Source: Sophora flavescens (taxonomy: Eukaryota; Streptophyta; Magnoliopsida; Fabales; Fabaceae). From it: a stretch of DNA of 64,000 bases. The translations under genes and the position numbers were made by a program. The notes below the pieces were generated by a model. That model saw only the letters and a program-made list of their open reading frames with translations, was not told the DNA's origin and did no database searches. The stretch spans positions 149,431,311 to 149,495,310 of the forward strand of contig CM061068.1 of NCBI GenBank assembly GCA_030762895.1, read 5' to 3'. Positions 1-12,163 of this stretch are shown one piece after another (position 1 is the stretch's first letter; each line of letters begins with the position of its first letter).

Positions 1-2602
1 GTAATGCATGTAAAACATTTTTTTTCTCGTTGTTTTCTTTGTGATCAATATTTAGGTGTCGGAGCTAAAAGTCTCACGACTAAATCACCAATTTAAACTT
101 TCAAGTTTAATACCTCATTCCAAAATAACTGACTCCAAGTCAAAAGGTGTGTAAATCATGAAATCCAAACCAATGCACCAGTCTTGGACGCGTAGATTTT
201 AGTGCACAAAACCAAATATACGGTTTATAGGACATTATAGTCCATGATTTCCTCTTCGGACCCCAGGCCCATATCTTAGAACTCTATTCCCGACGTCTCG
301 ATTGCTAGGTTCGTTTAAACCATTTTCGTTCTGTGAAAAACAAAACAAAATTAAAGTTTCCTCAACCTATCCAAGTTGATGGAAATAACTATAGGTTTAC
401 CGAAATTCGTTTTATATTGGAAATTCGTTTTGTAAACTTAACAAAATTCCTTAAAACTTATTTTTGTACAAAAATCAATAATTTGAACTATAAAACCTTA
501 TTTGAGACAAATTCTCAATAATACCCTCTTTAAAAACACTTTGGTAAATATTGACGGAAATGTCTGTCGTTTGCTGTTTCAAGACACATTTAGGTAAAAA
601 TACGACTCTTTGTCGTAAATTAATTTTTTCAACACTGTAATAAAATTATTTTGAAAACTTTTTTTCTTAAAATATTATTTTCTAATATTTATAAATTACT
701 CATGTGAAAATTAGCAGTGCTAAAATATTTTCACGGTTACGTCCTCACTATGGCTCATAAAACGCTCTTCCGCTGTTAAATGATTAGAATAATAGTATTT
801 TTCACTTTTTCCCCTTTTTCATTAAATAAAAAACTAAGTAATATTATATTACTATTTCAATTGAATTAAACTCATTAATTCGTAAAAAAGCTTTTAACTG
901 CTTTTAACTTTTATTTAATTGAGTTCTGACCACTATCAGGCTTTCAAACTCACAATCCACATCAACAATTATTTCATATCAATAATATGACACTTAGAAA
1001 ATTAAAACATATCACCAAATACAAAAAATAATTAAATGCAGTTAAATCAAATAGTTAACAGCAGATAATCAATAAGCAAATAATGCTAACTACAAAATAA
1101 ATACTTACACCATAATTAAGACACACAATAATCATTACACATGCTATTGGAAAAATCCCTCAGGCTTTCCCCTTACCTGAAAGCAAAGTATCTTTGAGAA
1201 ACAGTTCGTCGGAAATCCAAGTAACGCCGATAACGCTCGTATCCGATAACTTAGCTTATCCTTCATTAAACATAACACTCAATCAACAAACAAACAACTA
1301 AATCAAGCCTAAAATCCTACATGTTGGTTTCGGTCAAGGGCTGACTTTGGGGTTCAAAATCCTTAAAATTTCTAAACTCTTGGATTAGTGATTTATAATC
1401 ACTTAAAACCCTAAATCAATGATTATTGAACAAAGATTTAATTGAAATCTTCCAATCCCTCATCAAATGAATTTCGGCCATGATCAATAAAATGGCTTAG
1501 AGACCTTCATTTGGTTCATACAATGTAGATTCAACACCTATTCAACTAATAAGATTGAATCATGACAAACTAGATAAGAAAAATTGAAACAAAACCCTAG
1601 TCTTCTAGAGTATAGGTTCGACCTCTTTAGGTTTTAATGGTTAGAAAATTTTGTTTGATGCAAGCTTCTAGATCTAGAATATAAAGGTAATAATAGGATT
1701 ATAGAAATTGTTTTCATGTCAAATGGATTTTCCTATGATTTTCTATGAATTTTTGAATCTAGAAACCCTAAAATGCATCATATTGAAAAAGACTTCAAAA
1801 TGAAAAAATTATTGAAGAACATGATGCTAAACAAGGAAGTTGAGTAAGGTTTACCTCTTGAAGTCAATAAATGAGCAAGAAATCTCCTACTTCCTTCACA
1901 AATCAAGCCTAGGTTTCTTAGTGTTTCAATGATGAAAATGAGCAAAGTTTGGATGAAGAAGATGACTTAGGATTTTATAGAAGTGGGAATGGACTCTTGG
2001 GCTGGTTTGGACCGTGGGGAAGCAAGGGGTTTTGTGTCCAAAACACAAAAATTCAAGGGTAATTTAGTAATCTTGTACAATGGCAAACTTGTGAATAAAA
2101 CCAACATTAAGGGTAATTTAGTCTTTTCCTCCTAAAACCCATATAGACAATGAGGAGTCATCCCATGACTCACCCCTTGTGACTCATCATGATTTGACAT
2201 CCTATTTATCCATTAGCGGGTCCCGCAAATCCCGTTTTCAGCTCCGTCGTTTACCTAATTTCGTATAACGCCCGCATAATATATATTATTTCACTTTTTC
2301 AATGGAAAATTTTAAAATAGCCAAAGAAGTTGGAAACTTCATAAAAACCTTAAGTGTTTTGTTCACGAGTCAAAATTAGGTCATTTGAGCAGTAAAATTC
2401 TTACTATCATTAAATCGCAGACCGGGTTTCGTTTGAATTTTCGACCCAAAATCGAATCGTATCCCTCTACGATAAAGTAGAGTATGAATATGAACTTGGT
2501 TTATCCAAAATCATTTTCTAGATTTAAAAATAAAATTATAAACATTTCTATTTAATTTACTAATATAAAAACAGTAAACAGTAAAAAAAAACGGGTGTTA
2601 CT
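1..2602 (-). mobile_element. Solo LTR copy 0 of the array (5' part, cut by window edge)
   Basis: This is the 5' portion, in minus orientation, of the same long LTR that is complete at 8626-12785; base 1 aligns with base 10184. It ends in GGGTGTTACT at 2593-2602 and is followed by the 5-bp target duplication TGTTC (2603-2607). A minus-strand TATA-like box lies at 1972-1979. The 160-codon ORF half of the LTR lies off the left edge. Orientation follows from the TGTAACACCC-type end and from the promoter-like and splice signals shared with the complete copies. Confidence 0.8.
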
Positions 2603-3258
2603 TGTTCCGTATCTGATGGTCTATAAAAGTACAAAAATCACATTTCAACACAACCTAATGGAACACTCTACACCGATCATGAATAATCGGGTTAGCCATG
2701 TTGGGTTTCAGGGCACCACGACACAGGGGAGCTACCACCTGGCCCCTGTGGAATTTTGTACTACATAACCGTCCCTAAGATCTAATAATTTAGATCGCCA
2801 CTATCAATTCTCGCCTGCACTATGGCATAGCATCCCAAAAAAACATTTAGGTTACAATTATAATATTTGTACCACAAGGATGATGATTAATTTATATAAA
2901 AAAATATAACCCTTTCTTTAATAAGATCCTTTACAGATACATTTAAGATCAATTCAGAATTCTATGAATAATAGATAGTTACACCCTCATATTTAAGACT
3001 AGGATATTATTCATGTGGTACAGCTGACTTATTTTTTTTCAAGCTTTAAAACTTAAGATTTTCTTTCAAAAGGCAATCATAAAATCCTTAGAATAATTTT
3101 ACCCAGTATCCAATTTAATTATTTGAAATTTGTAATCATCACTAAAAAAATCATTCTTAAAAATATCCTCACAATATATTTGAAGTAAATGAATCAAGCA
3201 TTAAATCTAATTAATTACTATTTGTTACTATTAGTGATCATCTCTAAAATCCATTGTA

Positions 3259-3373
3259 ACCAAAAAAAAAAATCTCTAAAATAAATTCAGAATATCATCC
3301 ATTAAATTTAATTAATTAAAATTTATACCCATTAATAACCATCACTACTTTCAAACCCAACCAGAGTATATTT
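3259..3373 (+). repeat. Internal direct repeat of W, copy a
   Basis: About 110 bp, running from the A-rich tract before TCTCTAAAAT through TTAATTAATTAAAATTTATACCC to AGAGTATATTTG. It is repeated with a few substitutions at 5034-5141. The pair recurs in every full W, so the duplication predates the array. Confidence 0.85.
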
Positions 3374-3845
3374 GAAGCAAATAAAGCAGGAATCAAAAGG
3401 TCACCACAAAAGTATGGAACAAAATAGCACAAAACCTTACAATTGAAATACAATAATTGATTTTTTTTCTAAGTTGATCCTTCTATTCCTCTGACATACA
3501 TTTGGAGAAAAGAAGATTCACTTTGAGTCCATGTTCTAAAAAAAAAAACCTAGTTTAGTTGTAAAATGAAGTATATATCACTTGAAGTTGAATAAAGCTA
3601 GATGTGTCATCATACAAATGTATATATCTTTGAGTCATATTTTATTATGTTTATAAAATAAAAGTATAGATGTATAAAAGTAGGATGAACTCAATCATTT
3701 TTATAATATAGAAACTATATAAATAAAAACAATGATATAAGTGTAACTTTTATCATACAAAAATAAATTTGTATATGTAAAAGGGAAAAGTTAACTCAAG
3801 GATCTGAATTTTTTTACTTGCCATACATGTTCCAGTAACTTTCCA

Positions 3846-3847
<2 letters not shown>

Positions 3848-3881
<34 letters not shown>
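3848..3881. repeat. (TA)n microsatellite
   Basis: Uninterrupted TA run in the noncoding block of W1. The same locus in W2, W3, W4 and W6 has a different length. Confidence 0.95.
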
Positions 3882-3883
<2 letters not shown>

Positions 3884-4224
3884 TTCAGATCGTAGAATTC
3901 AAATTTCAAAGCAAAAGATAACCGAGTTTATGAGTTAACTAAAACCAAAAATGTGTAAAAGATTGGTCTTACAGACATTGGTACAGAAGCTAAGTCTGTA
4001 ATAAGAGTCATTATAAGATCATTTCACAGAAAGTAAACATAAACATAAAGAGACAGTGCTCCAAAAGAAGAGCAGAAAGTGTATCAGAAAATTTATAACA
4101 GCAGTATTTCTTGTAGAACCAGAGACAGTACAGAACCAGAGAAAGAGGGTACCAAGTTCTTCATGTGAGAGAAAAAGAAATAGAGATAGAAGTTAAGAAT
4201 TCTACACAAGAACATACACACCCA

Positions 4225-4329
<105 letters not shown>

Positions 4330-5033
4330 TTCAACGTAAAGAATTCAAAGAGATTGAAAAGTGTTTTAGGGGTAAGGGAAAGCCCTAAGGAAAACAAAGA
4401 TTGAATCCACCATTTCTTCCATGATAAAGTCTTCTCCTCCCCTTACCTTCTTGTTCTGCTTCACAGCAAAAGATCAAAGGTTGTTCCTTGTCTTTAGGTC
4501 ACTATCAATTAAAAGAAACCAAAAGGAATGTGGGAAAAGAGTTGTTTACAAATAAAAGTGAAGATGGAAGAAACAAAATGGAAGGAGTAAGACAAGTGGG
4601 GACCCTACCTTCAGGTTGTGAGAGAAAAGGACAGCCTGGTGAAGTATAAAAGTTCAGGGAAATTAAAGGGACGTGTTTCAGTGATCAGAAAATGAAGGTT
4701 TATGTTGGAATGCTAAGGCGGAATGATTGATGGTATTCATAGAAAAGTCCAAGGATTTGGGTATGTGAAATGTTGTATGTGGGTCTGCCATTTCAAAACA
4801 CGTTATTCCTAAATGTTGTAACTGATATTTGAATGTGAAATTTAAAAGCAATAAATTTTGAGATTCCACAAAAATTTTTTTATGACAAAACATTAATGTA
4901 GTATTGAATTTCCAATCTGGAAAATCAGAATGATATCAAAGTATAATCAGGTTTTCATAGTGAGTAAAAATTACATTAATTTTGAATGCTCCAATTATTG
5001 AAAGAATTCACAAATTCATATCCCTCTGATCAA

Positions 5034-5141
5034 CCAAAAAAAATCTCTAAAATGCATTCAGAATATCATCCATTAAATTTAATTAATTAAAATTTATACC
5101 CATTAATAACCATTACTTTTGAACCCAACTAGAGTATATTT
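5034..5141 (+). repeat. Internal direct repeat of W, copy b
   Basis: Second copy of 3259-3373. It is directly followed (5139-5161) by a short second copy of the segment at 4735-4758 (TAGAAAAGTCCAAGGATTT), making a patchwork of two displaced pieces. Confidence 0.85.
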
Positions 5142-5300
5142 ATAGAAAAGTCCAAGGATTTTTTTACCACTTATTTTCACTCTATCTCTCTCTCACAAAT
5201 CCTACCCGGGTTTAAATCTTATCAACACAGTGCACACGTTCATCACCCTCTCAAATCTCTATTTGCACAATTTGGCAGTCTTTTTATGAACATTATGGTG

Positions 5301-5650
5301 ACTTTTTTACTTAAGTAGTGCAATTTGGTTGCACAATTACGGGATTGGTGTGGTTTTAAAAATATTTACGTAAGTGGTGTAAGTCGTACGTGTCAGTTAC
5401 GAAATATAAATGAAAGTCGTATCCCTAATTTATGAAACACTTTTATACTCATAAAATAAAAAAAATAAAAAATCAATATGTAAGGGAGTCATATATATTA
5501 CATACGACTTCTATTTTTTAAAATTTTTCTCACAAGTCGTATGGCTTACATACGACTTCTATTTATTATAAATGTTTTTTAGCCTTCGTTATTTTATACT
5601 TTTTTAAGAAAAATTTATGAAACACGTATGGCGATAACCACGACTTCTGT
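5301..5650 (+). mobile_element. Inverted-repeat transposon arm in W1
   Basis: About 350 bp starting CTTTTTTACTTAAG, with several copies of the palindromic pair GTCGTATG / CATACGAC. It matches, in inverted orientation, the right arm at 54928-55282 next to the last unit. Only this left-type arm occurs within W. The superfamily is unassigned. Confidence 0.75.
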
Positions 5651-5724
5651 TTTTTTTTAAAGTACAATAGAAATATAAAATTAAAAATTGAAGTTTTTTA
5701 TGGAATGAAATATAAATTTAAATA

Positions 5725-7475
5725 GATGGCCTTTGCATCAACCATGAAGAAAGCTGAGCTAATAGTCTTTGATCCCACTGTAACATCGGCTACCAAGACT
5801 CCTAAGGCAACCGTTGCTTCACCAGTGAAATTGGTCATCTTTATATTAGTTGATACCAAATCTTCTTTTGTCTTTCCCAACTTTCACAGAGTGTTAACAG
5901 GCATCACATTCAAGACTGCCCCTCCATCTACAAACACTCGGCTGATCTCCTTACCATTCAAATGTGCCTTGATGTATAAGGGCTTCAGATGCTTGGACAT
6001 CTCATCTGTAAGCTTGTCAAATGTCATCCCCACAGGCCTCAAGAAAGCTTCATCAGACAACACGGCCCATTCTACTTCCTCTGAACACGCATCTCCTTCC
6101 AGCACACCCGGTTGTTCTTCCCCATCCCAAAACTCACTAGGCAAGATACTCACGACGTCCACCTCGGCTGATGGTGAGGTCTCCTCAGCCTGAAGGGTGT
6201 CTAGAAGAGATTCTTCAAAAAATGACATCATATCAACCTCTTCCTTGGCCATTGCATCTCCAGCATTTCCATCCTTTTCAAAACAACTGCCAGCCTTCAC
6301 TAATTCAGGGCTCTACATCAGGTTGCTTTCATTTAAAGATTCCAGCATGTTATCATGTTCGTCTCGTTCCTCCCGCCCATCTAACGGTACCTCTGCCACT
6401 TTTTTTTTTTGAGTCCTACATTGGTGATTCTTCTATTCGAGGAAGGCAGAAGGCCTTTTCCAAAGCCTTGTTGACTTCACTGGATGGAATTTCTTTCTTT
6501 TCTTTGTCCTTGGCCTCGTCTAACATTTCCAAAGTCATATTCATTGTCTGGTACATACTCCTTTCTCTACTACACCCTCTTTTGAGTACGTGTTAGCTGA
6601 TGAGGTGTTGGATTCGTACGCCTACTCACTTAGACCTGTTTATTCACGTGCCATTTTCCTTCTTCGACCTTAGCTGAAGGTTAACCATTCTCTGAGGTTT
6701 CATGTCTTCCTCATTTATAACAGCTATCCTCAGATGTCATCCCCTTTTTTGTGCTCACTTCGGCTATGTGTCGTTTACCCTATGGAATGGGGCTTTCGTC
6801 AACCATTGACAATTTTCCTTGACTAGCCAATTTGCCCCCAAGCCTACACTTTTGATACCTCCTAGATTGAATAGTGTGTACTTCAAATTGTCTACTCCAG
6901 CCCTCAATACTGTTGTTCCCTCTTGGTTGAATCAACCTACTGAACACACTAGGCCTTTGGGGCCGTGCACTCCCTGAAATATTTTGAGGAACTGATTTCT
7001 TAACGGCTATCACACTAGGTGTCCCCAGCCTCTCGAATACCCTTGACTTCTGACTTCCTTCATTGGCTTCGGCTAGAGATCCGGAATCCCGTTGTGTTTC
7101 AGTTGTTTTCTTCATTCTCCATTCTTTGATGAATCATTTGTTTCAATTTTTTATATAGTGATCCTTACCCTCTAGAAAAGGAGACCATGCCAATGACTAT
7201 ATTTGGAAATGGATCTACGTCCACACCCATTTCAGCCACTGTCATGTCATATAACTTGAACCTGCCATCCTTCACTGCCTTTTGGATAGCCTTCCTGAAA
7301 ACTACACAATTCACCGTAGCATGCCTATAGGAATTATGCCATTTACAATACTTCTTTCCCTTCAATTCCTTTGTTTGTCCTTGAGCAAGTAGTCGAAAAT
7401 CTGGTCAACCTTCGATATATCAAAAGAAGATTCTGTTTTCTGTTCTTGGGTATCCACCTCTTTGCCTTTCGCAAA
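5725..7475 (-). pseudogene. Ty3/gypsy gag-protease fragment, W1
   Basis: This is the remains of a plant Ty3/gypsy retrotransposon reading right to left. At 7365-7165 is the gag C-terminal cysteine/histidine segment, CKWHNSYRHATVNC here (one residue differs from the other copies). A basic linker with an FERLG motif lies at 7115-6780. Near 5884-6300 is a retropepsin-like domain with VFVDGGAVLNVMP, where D-G-G replaces the usual D-T/S-G. The continuation, with MTNFTGEATVALGVL, is in another frame at 5880-5698. The domain stops abruptly at the junction with the transposon arm (5725), where relatives continue into reverse transcriptase. Stops and frameshifts break it; RT, RNase H and integrase are absent. 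Confidence 0.85.
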
Positions 7476-8018
7476 TGTGACGCTCTAAATTGTTCCACCT
7501 TTTATAACACTTAATGTCATTTAGCCTAAAGAAGTTTATAGTCATTTCTCTATTTTATAGGACTATATCTATAGTTATTATTCCAAATTGATCTTGCATA
7601 AACACTACACGTCGTTTCATTAAATTATTCAACTAAGATATTATATTATTTTCTAAAAGATAGGAATTAATATTTTCATTTAGGAAAACATACAAGATCA
7701 TTTAAAAAGATTTTACTTACATGAAGCCTTAAATTCAAATAATTATAACCATTTAATTTTATAATTACTATTTACGTAAATTTAGGTTGCAAGACAAGTC
7801 ACTTTTTCTTCACAAATTAAAAGGACAACCATCAAAAGAAATCAAATGAAAACACAGATATAGTTCATAATCACACTCCATTACTTCAATATTTGGCCAC
7901 CCTTACACTATTTCATTAGTCCACTTACTACTAGCACGCACTACATACTATTTCATACCATGCTGACTATATCATAAAGTCAAAGTCAGTCTTTATTTAT
8001 TAGATCATATATAGTTCC

Positions 8019-8324
8019 TTAGTTGCTAGAGTTTGAGCTATCATCTCCTGGAGACAGTGGGGCCACAAAAGGAAAGGTCCATCGTAAATGAAAGGACAGT
8101 GGGGCCACAAAAGGAATGGTCCATAGTAAATGAAAGGGAAGTACCATTGACAGTAGCATCGGTCCATCTATAACGATTGGAGGAAACTCTGGGAACATAA
8201 GATCGAAGATATTAAATATCACCCTTCCTCTATAAGTGAGTATGACGGTATTGTGGATTATGTCCCATTCACCGCCGTCGAAGGTACAAGTGACAAAAGC
8301 TAAGTAGCCTGGTCCTCCGTCCAT
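8019..8324 (-). CDS. Hypothetical 101-codon ORF in W1
   Basis: This ORF of unknown family encodes a protein starting MDGGPGYLAF. It is open at the same place in W1, W2, W3, W4 and W6. Residues about 64-91 are a 14-residue motif (FHLLWTIPFVAPLS type) present twice, produced by a 42-bp tandem duplication at 8053-8136; the tail is Asp/Ser/Asn-rich. A pyrimidine-rich stretch ending in AG lies just before the ATG on the minus strand, so it could be an exon of a captured gene. Base composition is less AT-rich than the surroundings. Conservation may reflect only recent duplication, so coding status is uncertain. Confidence 0.3.
   Translation of the reverse strand: MDGGPGYLAFVTCTFDGGEWDIIHNTVILTYRGRVIFNIFDLMFPEFPPIVIDGPMLLSMVLPFHLLWTIPFVAPLSFHLRWTFPFVAPLSPGDDSSNSSN
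8053..8136. repeat. 42-bp tandem duplication
   Basis: Two copies of a 42-bp segment starting GACAGTGGGGCCAC (8053 and 8095), differing at a few bases. It stays in frame within the 101-codon ORF and is present in every full W. Confidence 0.9.
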
Positions 8325-8620
8325 TCTTTAAATATAATTAGTTTATACAAAACACAACAATGAGAATGAAGGGAGTGAGAATACATTTATCATATAAAAT
8401 TTAAAGAAAGAAATGGTAAACGAAACCAATACAAATATTCATCTTGAGTAATAAAATATTTAAGATTTTTATTTATTTATTTATCTATATATTTAAAGTC
8501 AATTATCGTTCCATATGATAAATTACTAATTATTATCTTTATTTTCACTTGTGACACAAAAAAAAAATAGTTCTACTCCATAGAGAGACTCTTTTTATCT
8601 GAGATGCGATCGAGAGTACA

Positions 8621-8625
8621 TGTTC
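8621..8625. repeat. Target site duplication TGTTC, left of LTR copy 1
   Basis: TGTTC directly precedes the LTR end TGCGATACCCC. It is repeated at 12786-12790 after the other end. The unoccupied site at 39046-39050 has a single TGTTC, confirming the boundary. Confidence 0.85.
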
Positions 8626-8811
8626 TGCGATACCCCTTCTAGGGTCATCACACAGTAACACGTTGCGGAAAATAAAATTCAATTATGCTGGTTACTTTCG
8701 AAAAATTACGTTTTCTAATACTTCACTTAATACCAAAATTCGTGATAATTTTTTCCCTTTTCTTGTTAACTTGACTACATCTAACAGTATACAACAACAT
8801 AAGTAACACAC

Positions 8812-8837
8812 TATATATATATATATATGTGTATATG

Positions 8838-8873
<36 letters not shown>

Positions 8874-8898
8874 GGTATATGTATATATATATATATGC

Positions 8899-8939
<41 letters not shown>

Positions 8940-8941
8940 CA

Positions 8942-8985
<44 letters not shown>

Positions 8986-9015
8986 TATATATATATACAT
9001 ATATATACATATAGC
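8812..9015. repeat. Compound (TA)n/(CA)n microsatellite
   Basis: About 200 bp of TA runs with GTATATG interruptions and an (AC)n core near 8951-8982, inside LTR copy 1. The same locus ranges from about 118 to 230 bp in the other LTR copies, and LTR copy 4 has lost the AC core. Confidence 0.95.
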
Positions 9016-9222
9016 TATATGCATCATCATTTTTGTACAAGGGATAAACTATATAGGGCCTATATCGGAACAAGCCATTCTGCAAGCTAAGAAAGAAAAT
9101 AAAAACATAAGGACACATAGTGAAACGTCTAAGGCCATATACAAAAATCATGGCTCTCAGTAGCCAGAAAGACTGACGAAATCACTACCCCAAAAATGTA
9201 ACCACCTACAGCTAGTCACAGA

Positions 9223-9705
9223 CTAATGGTACCCATTGGGAAGACCAGGGTCAATCCCACTCCCCGCCGATGAGTCGGATGAAGACGCAGCAACACCCTC
9301 ATCAGGTGAATCGTCATCCTCGTCCAAAGGTATGGACTCAGGTACATCCTCTACGTACTCCTCTGGATCCTCCTCGGGATAAATAATCATCTCCTCTGGG
9401 TCCACCACAATCTCCTCTGGAGCTGGCTCAGGTGCTGCCTCAACTAAGGGTTGAGCCTCAAGCTGTCCATGATGGACCAGATACTGTACAAGTAGCCACA
9501 AAGGAGGTAGAGATACCTCAATCGTCTCCATAGATCTATGCTCCCTCTGAGGCCCCGTCTCCATCGTGCCCTCTATAGTGTGTACGTGCCCGGTATAACG
9601 AACGACATGGGCTCCCAGGTGGATCACCCATGCGTTTACGTTATCTGCATCCTCAAAGTGGAGTCTTCGAACCCCCGTATGTGCCAACGGCATTGCCGGA
9701 TCCAT
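9223..9705 (-). CDS. LTR-borne acidic 160-codon ORF, copy 1
   Basis: I do not recognise this family. The protein starts MDPAMPLAHTGVRRLHF. Residues 1-80 look globular with a hydrophobic stretch (LPPLWLLVQYLV); residues 85-135 are Glu/Asp/Pro-rich; a Ser-rich patch follows, ending GLPNGYH. The minus-strand ATG comes immediately after a pyrimidine-rich tract ending TTTAG (acceptor at 9707-9706). A strong donor, CAG|GTAAGGGG, lies 1655 nt upstream, so the ORF may be the start of a second exon of an LTR-driven transcript. It is clearly more GC-rich than the surrounding LTR, suggesting capture. Four copies differ by only one to three residues and have no stops, but they are recent duplicates. It could be a captured host gene fragment or an element accessory protein. 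Confidence 0.45.
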   Translation of the reverse strand: MDPAMPLAHTGVRRLHFEDADNVNAWVIHLGAHVVRYTGHVHTIEGTMETGPQREHRSMETIEVSLPPLWLLVQYLVHHGQLEAQPLVEAAPEPAPEEIVVDPEEMIIYPEEDPEEYVEDVPESIPLDEDDDSPDEGVAASSSDSSAGSGIDPGLPNGYH

Positions 9706-12155
9706 CTAAACTCAGATAATAACAATACCGATACAGAAAGAAGAACAACAATAAAACATGCAAGGGTGAGTACCAATATATGGGTTTTAAAATGATAACC
9801 ACATGTACGACTCTCAATTACCACTTAACATGTATATTCACAGATAACAATATATATTTATCAATGGGTTTCATACCCGACAGTCGTAACTGTTTTAAAA
9901 ACCATGACACTTTAATATTTCACAACTAACTTTGAGACCTAATCTTCGGAGCTCCAACCAACAAGTGAATTAGCTGATTAGGCTCTAGTTGCCAATAAAG
10001 GCAGAATCAATGCCCGATATGGCAAAGTTCTATTGACCATTCCACAGTCCAACTCAAGGCAAAGTGGTGACTACATATAGCATATGGTCTACGTGGTCGT
10101 ATATCCATCAAGGCACAGTGACGCAAACTGCATGAATACTTGCCATCAAGCATTCAAGTCCTATGCAAAGGCATGTCTGCCATGTAATGCATGTAAAACA
10201 TTTTTTTTTCTCGTTGTTTTCTTTGTGATCAATATTTAGGTGTCGGAGCTAAAAGTCTCACGACTAAATCACCAATTTAAACTTTCAAGTTTAATACCTC
10301 ATTCCAAAATAACTGACTCCAAGTCAAAAGGTGTGTAAATCATGAAATCCAAACCAATGCACCAGTCTTGGACGCGTAGATTTTAGTGCACAAAACCAAA
10401 TATACGGTTTATAGGACATTATAGTCCATGATTTCCTCTTCGGACCCCAGGCCCATATCTTAGAACTCTATTCCCGACGTCTCGATTGCTAGGTTCGTTT
10501 AAACCATTTTCGTTCTGTGAAAAACAAAACAAAATTAAAGTTTCCTCAACCTATCCAAGTTGATGGAAATAACTCTAGGTTTACCGAAATTCGTTTTATA
10601 TTGGAAATTCGTTTTGTAAACTTAACAAAATTCCTTAAAACTTATTTTTGTTCAAAAATCAATAATTTGAACTATAAAACCTTATTTGAGACAAATTCTC
10701 AATAATACCCTCTTTAAAAACACTTTGGTAAATATTGACGGAAATGTCCGTCGTTTGCTGTTTCAAGACACATTTAGGTAAAAATACGACTCTTTGTCGT
10801 AAATTAATTTTTTCAACACTGTAATAAAATTATTTTGAAAACTTTTTTTCTTAAAATATTATTTTCTAATATTTATAAATTACTCATGTGAAAATTAGCA
10901 GTGCTAAAATATTTTCACGGTTACGTCCTCACTATGGCTCATAAAACGCTCTTCCGCTGTTAAATGATTAGAATAATAGTATTTTTCACTTTTTCCCCTT
11001 TTTCATTAAATAAAAAACTAAGTAATATTATATTACTATTTCAATTGAATTAAACTCATTAATTCGTAAAAAAGCTTTTAACTGCTTTTAACTTTTATTT
11101 AATTGAGTTCTGACCACTATCAGGCTTTCAAACTCACAATCCACATCAACAATTATTTCATATCAATAATATGACACTTAGAAAATTAAAACATATCACC
11201 AAATACAAAAAATAATTAAATGCAGTTAAATCAAATAGTTGACAGCAGATAATCAATAAGCAAATAATGCTAACTACAAAATAAATACTTACACCATAAT
11301 TAAGACACACAATAATCATTACACATGCTATTGGAAAAATCCCTCAGGCTTTCCCCTTACCTGAAAGCAAAGTATCTTTGAGAAACAGTTCGTCGGAAAT
11401 CCAAGTAACGCCGATAACGCTCGTATCCGATAACTTAGCTTATCCTTCATTAAACATAACACTCAATCAACAAACAAACAACTAAATCAAGCCTAAAATC
11501 CTACATGTTGGTTTCGGTCAAGGGCTGACTTTGGGGTTCAAAATCCTTAAAATTTCTAAACTCTTGGATTAGTGATTTATAATCACTTAAAACCCTAAAT
11601 CAATGATTATTGAACAAAGATTGAATTGAAATCTTCCAATCCCTCATCAAATGAATTTCGGCCATGATCAATAAAATGGCTTAGAGACCTTCATTTGGTT
11701 CATACAATGTAGATTCAACACCTATTCAACTAATAAGATTGAATCATGACAAACTAGATAAGAAAAATTGAAACAAAACCCTAGTCTTCTAGAGTATAGG
11801 TTCGACCTCTTTAGGTTTTAATGGTTAGAAAATTTTGTTTGATGCAAGCTTCTAGATCTAGAATATAAAGGTAATAATAGGATTATAGAAATTGTTTTCA
11901 TGTCAAATGGATTTTCCTATGATTTTCTATGAATTTTTGAATCTAGAAACCCTAAAATGCATCATATTGAAAAAGACTTCAAAATGAAAAAATTATTGAA
12001 GAACATGATGCTAAACAAGGAAGTTGAGTAAGGTTTACCTCTTGAAGTCAATAAATGAGCAAGAAATCTCCTACTTCCTTCACAAATCAAGCCTAGGTTT
12101 CTTAGTGTTTCAATGATGAAAATGAGCAAAGTTTGGATGAAGAAGATGACTTAGG

Positions 12156-12163
12156 ATTTTATA
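12156..12163 (-). promoter_or_regulatory. TATA-like box of LTR copy 1
   Basis: On the minus strand this reads TATAAAAT within CTTCTATAAAATCC, about 800 nt upstream of the splice donor. It is preserved in LTR copies 0 to 3 but deleted in copy 4. The transcription start is not determined. Confidence 0.4.

Noticed and set aside
333..521. 62-codon plus-strand ORF repeated in five units
   Set aside because: It lies antisense in the LTR, is AT-rich, has no domain, and recurs only because the LTR copies are near-identical.
4678..4893. 71-codon minus ORF in the W noncoding block
   Set aside because: Start and length vary among copies and composition matches the background; no domain or codon signal.
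5726..6193. Plus-strand ORFs opposite the protease region (also in W2 to W6, up to 285 codons)
   Set aside because: They are antisense shadows of the gag-protease fragment. The minus-strand product has recognisable motifs and the plus-strand product has none.
7476..7500. TGTGACGCTC right after the gag truncation as another LTR end
   Set aside because: It has the right look, but no matching CA end or target duplication could be found in W.
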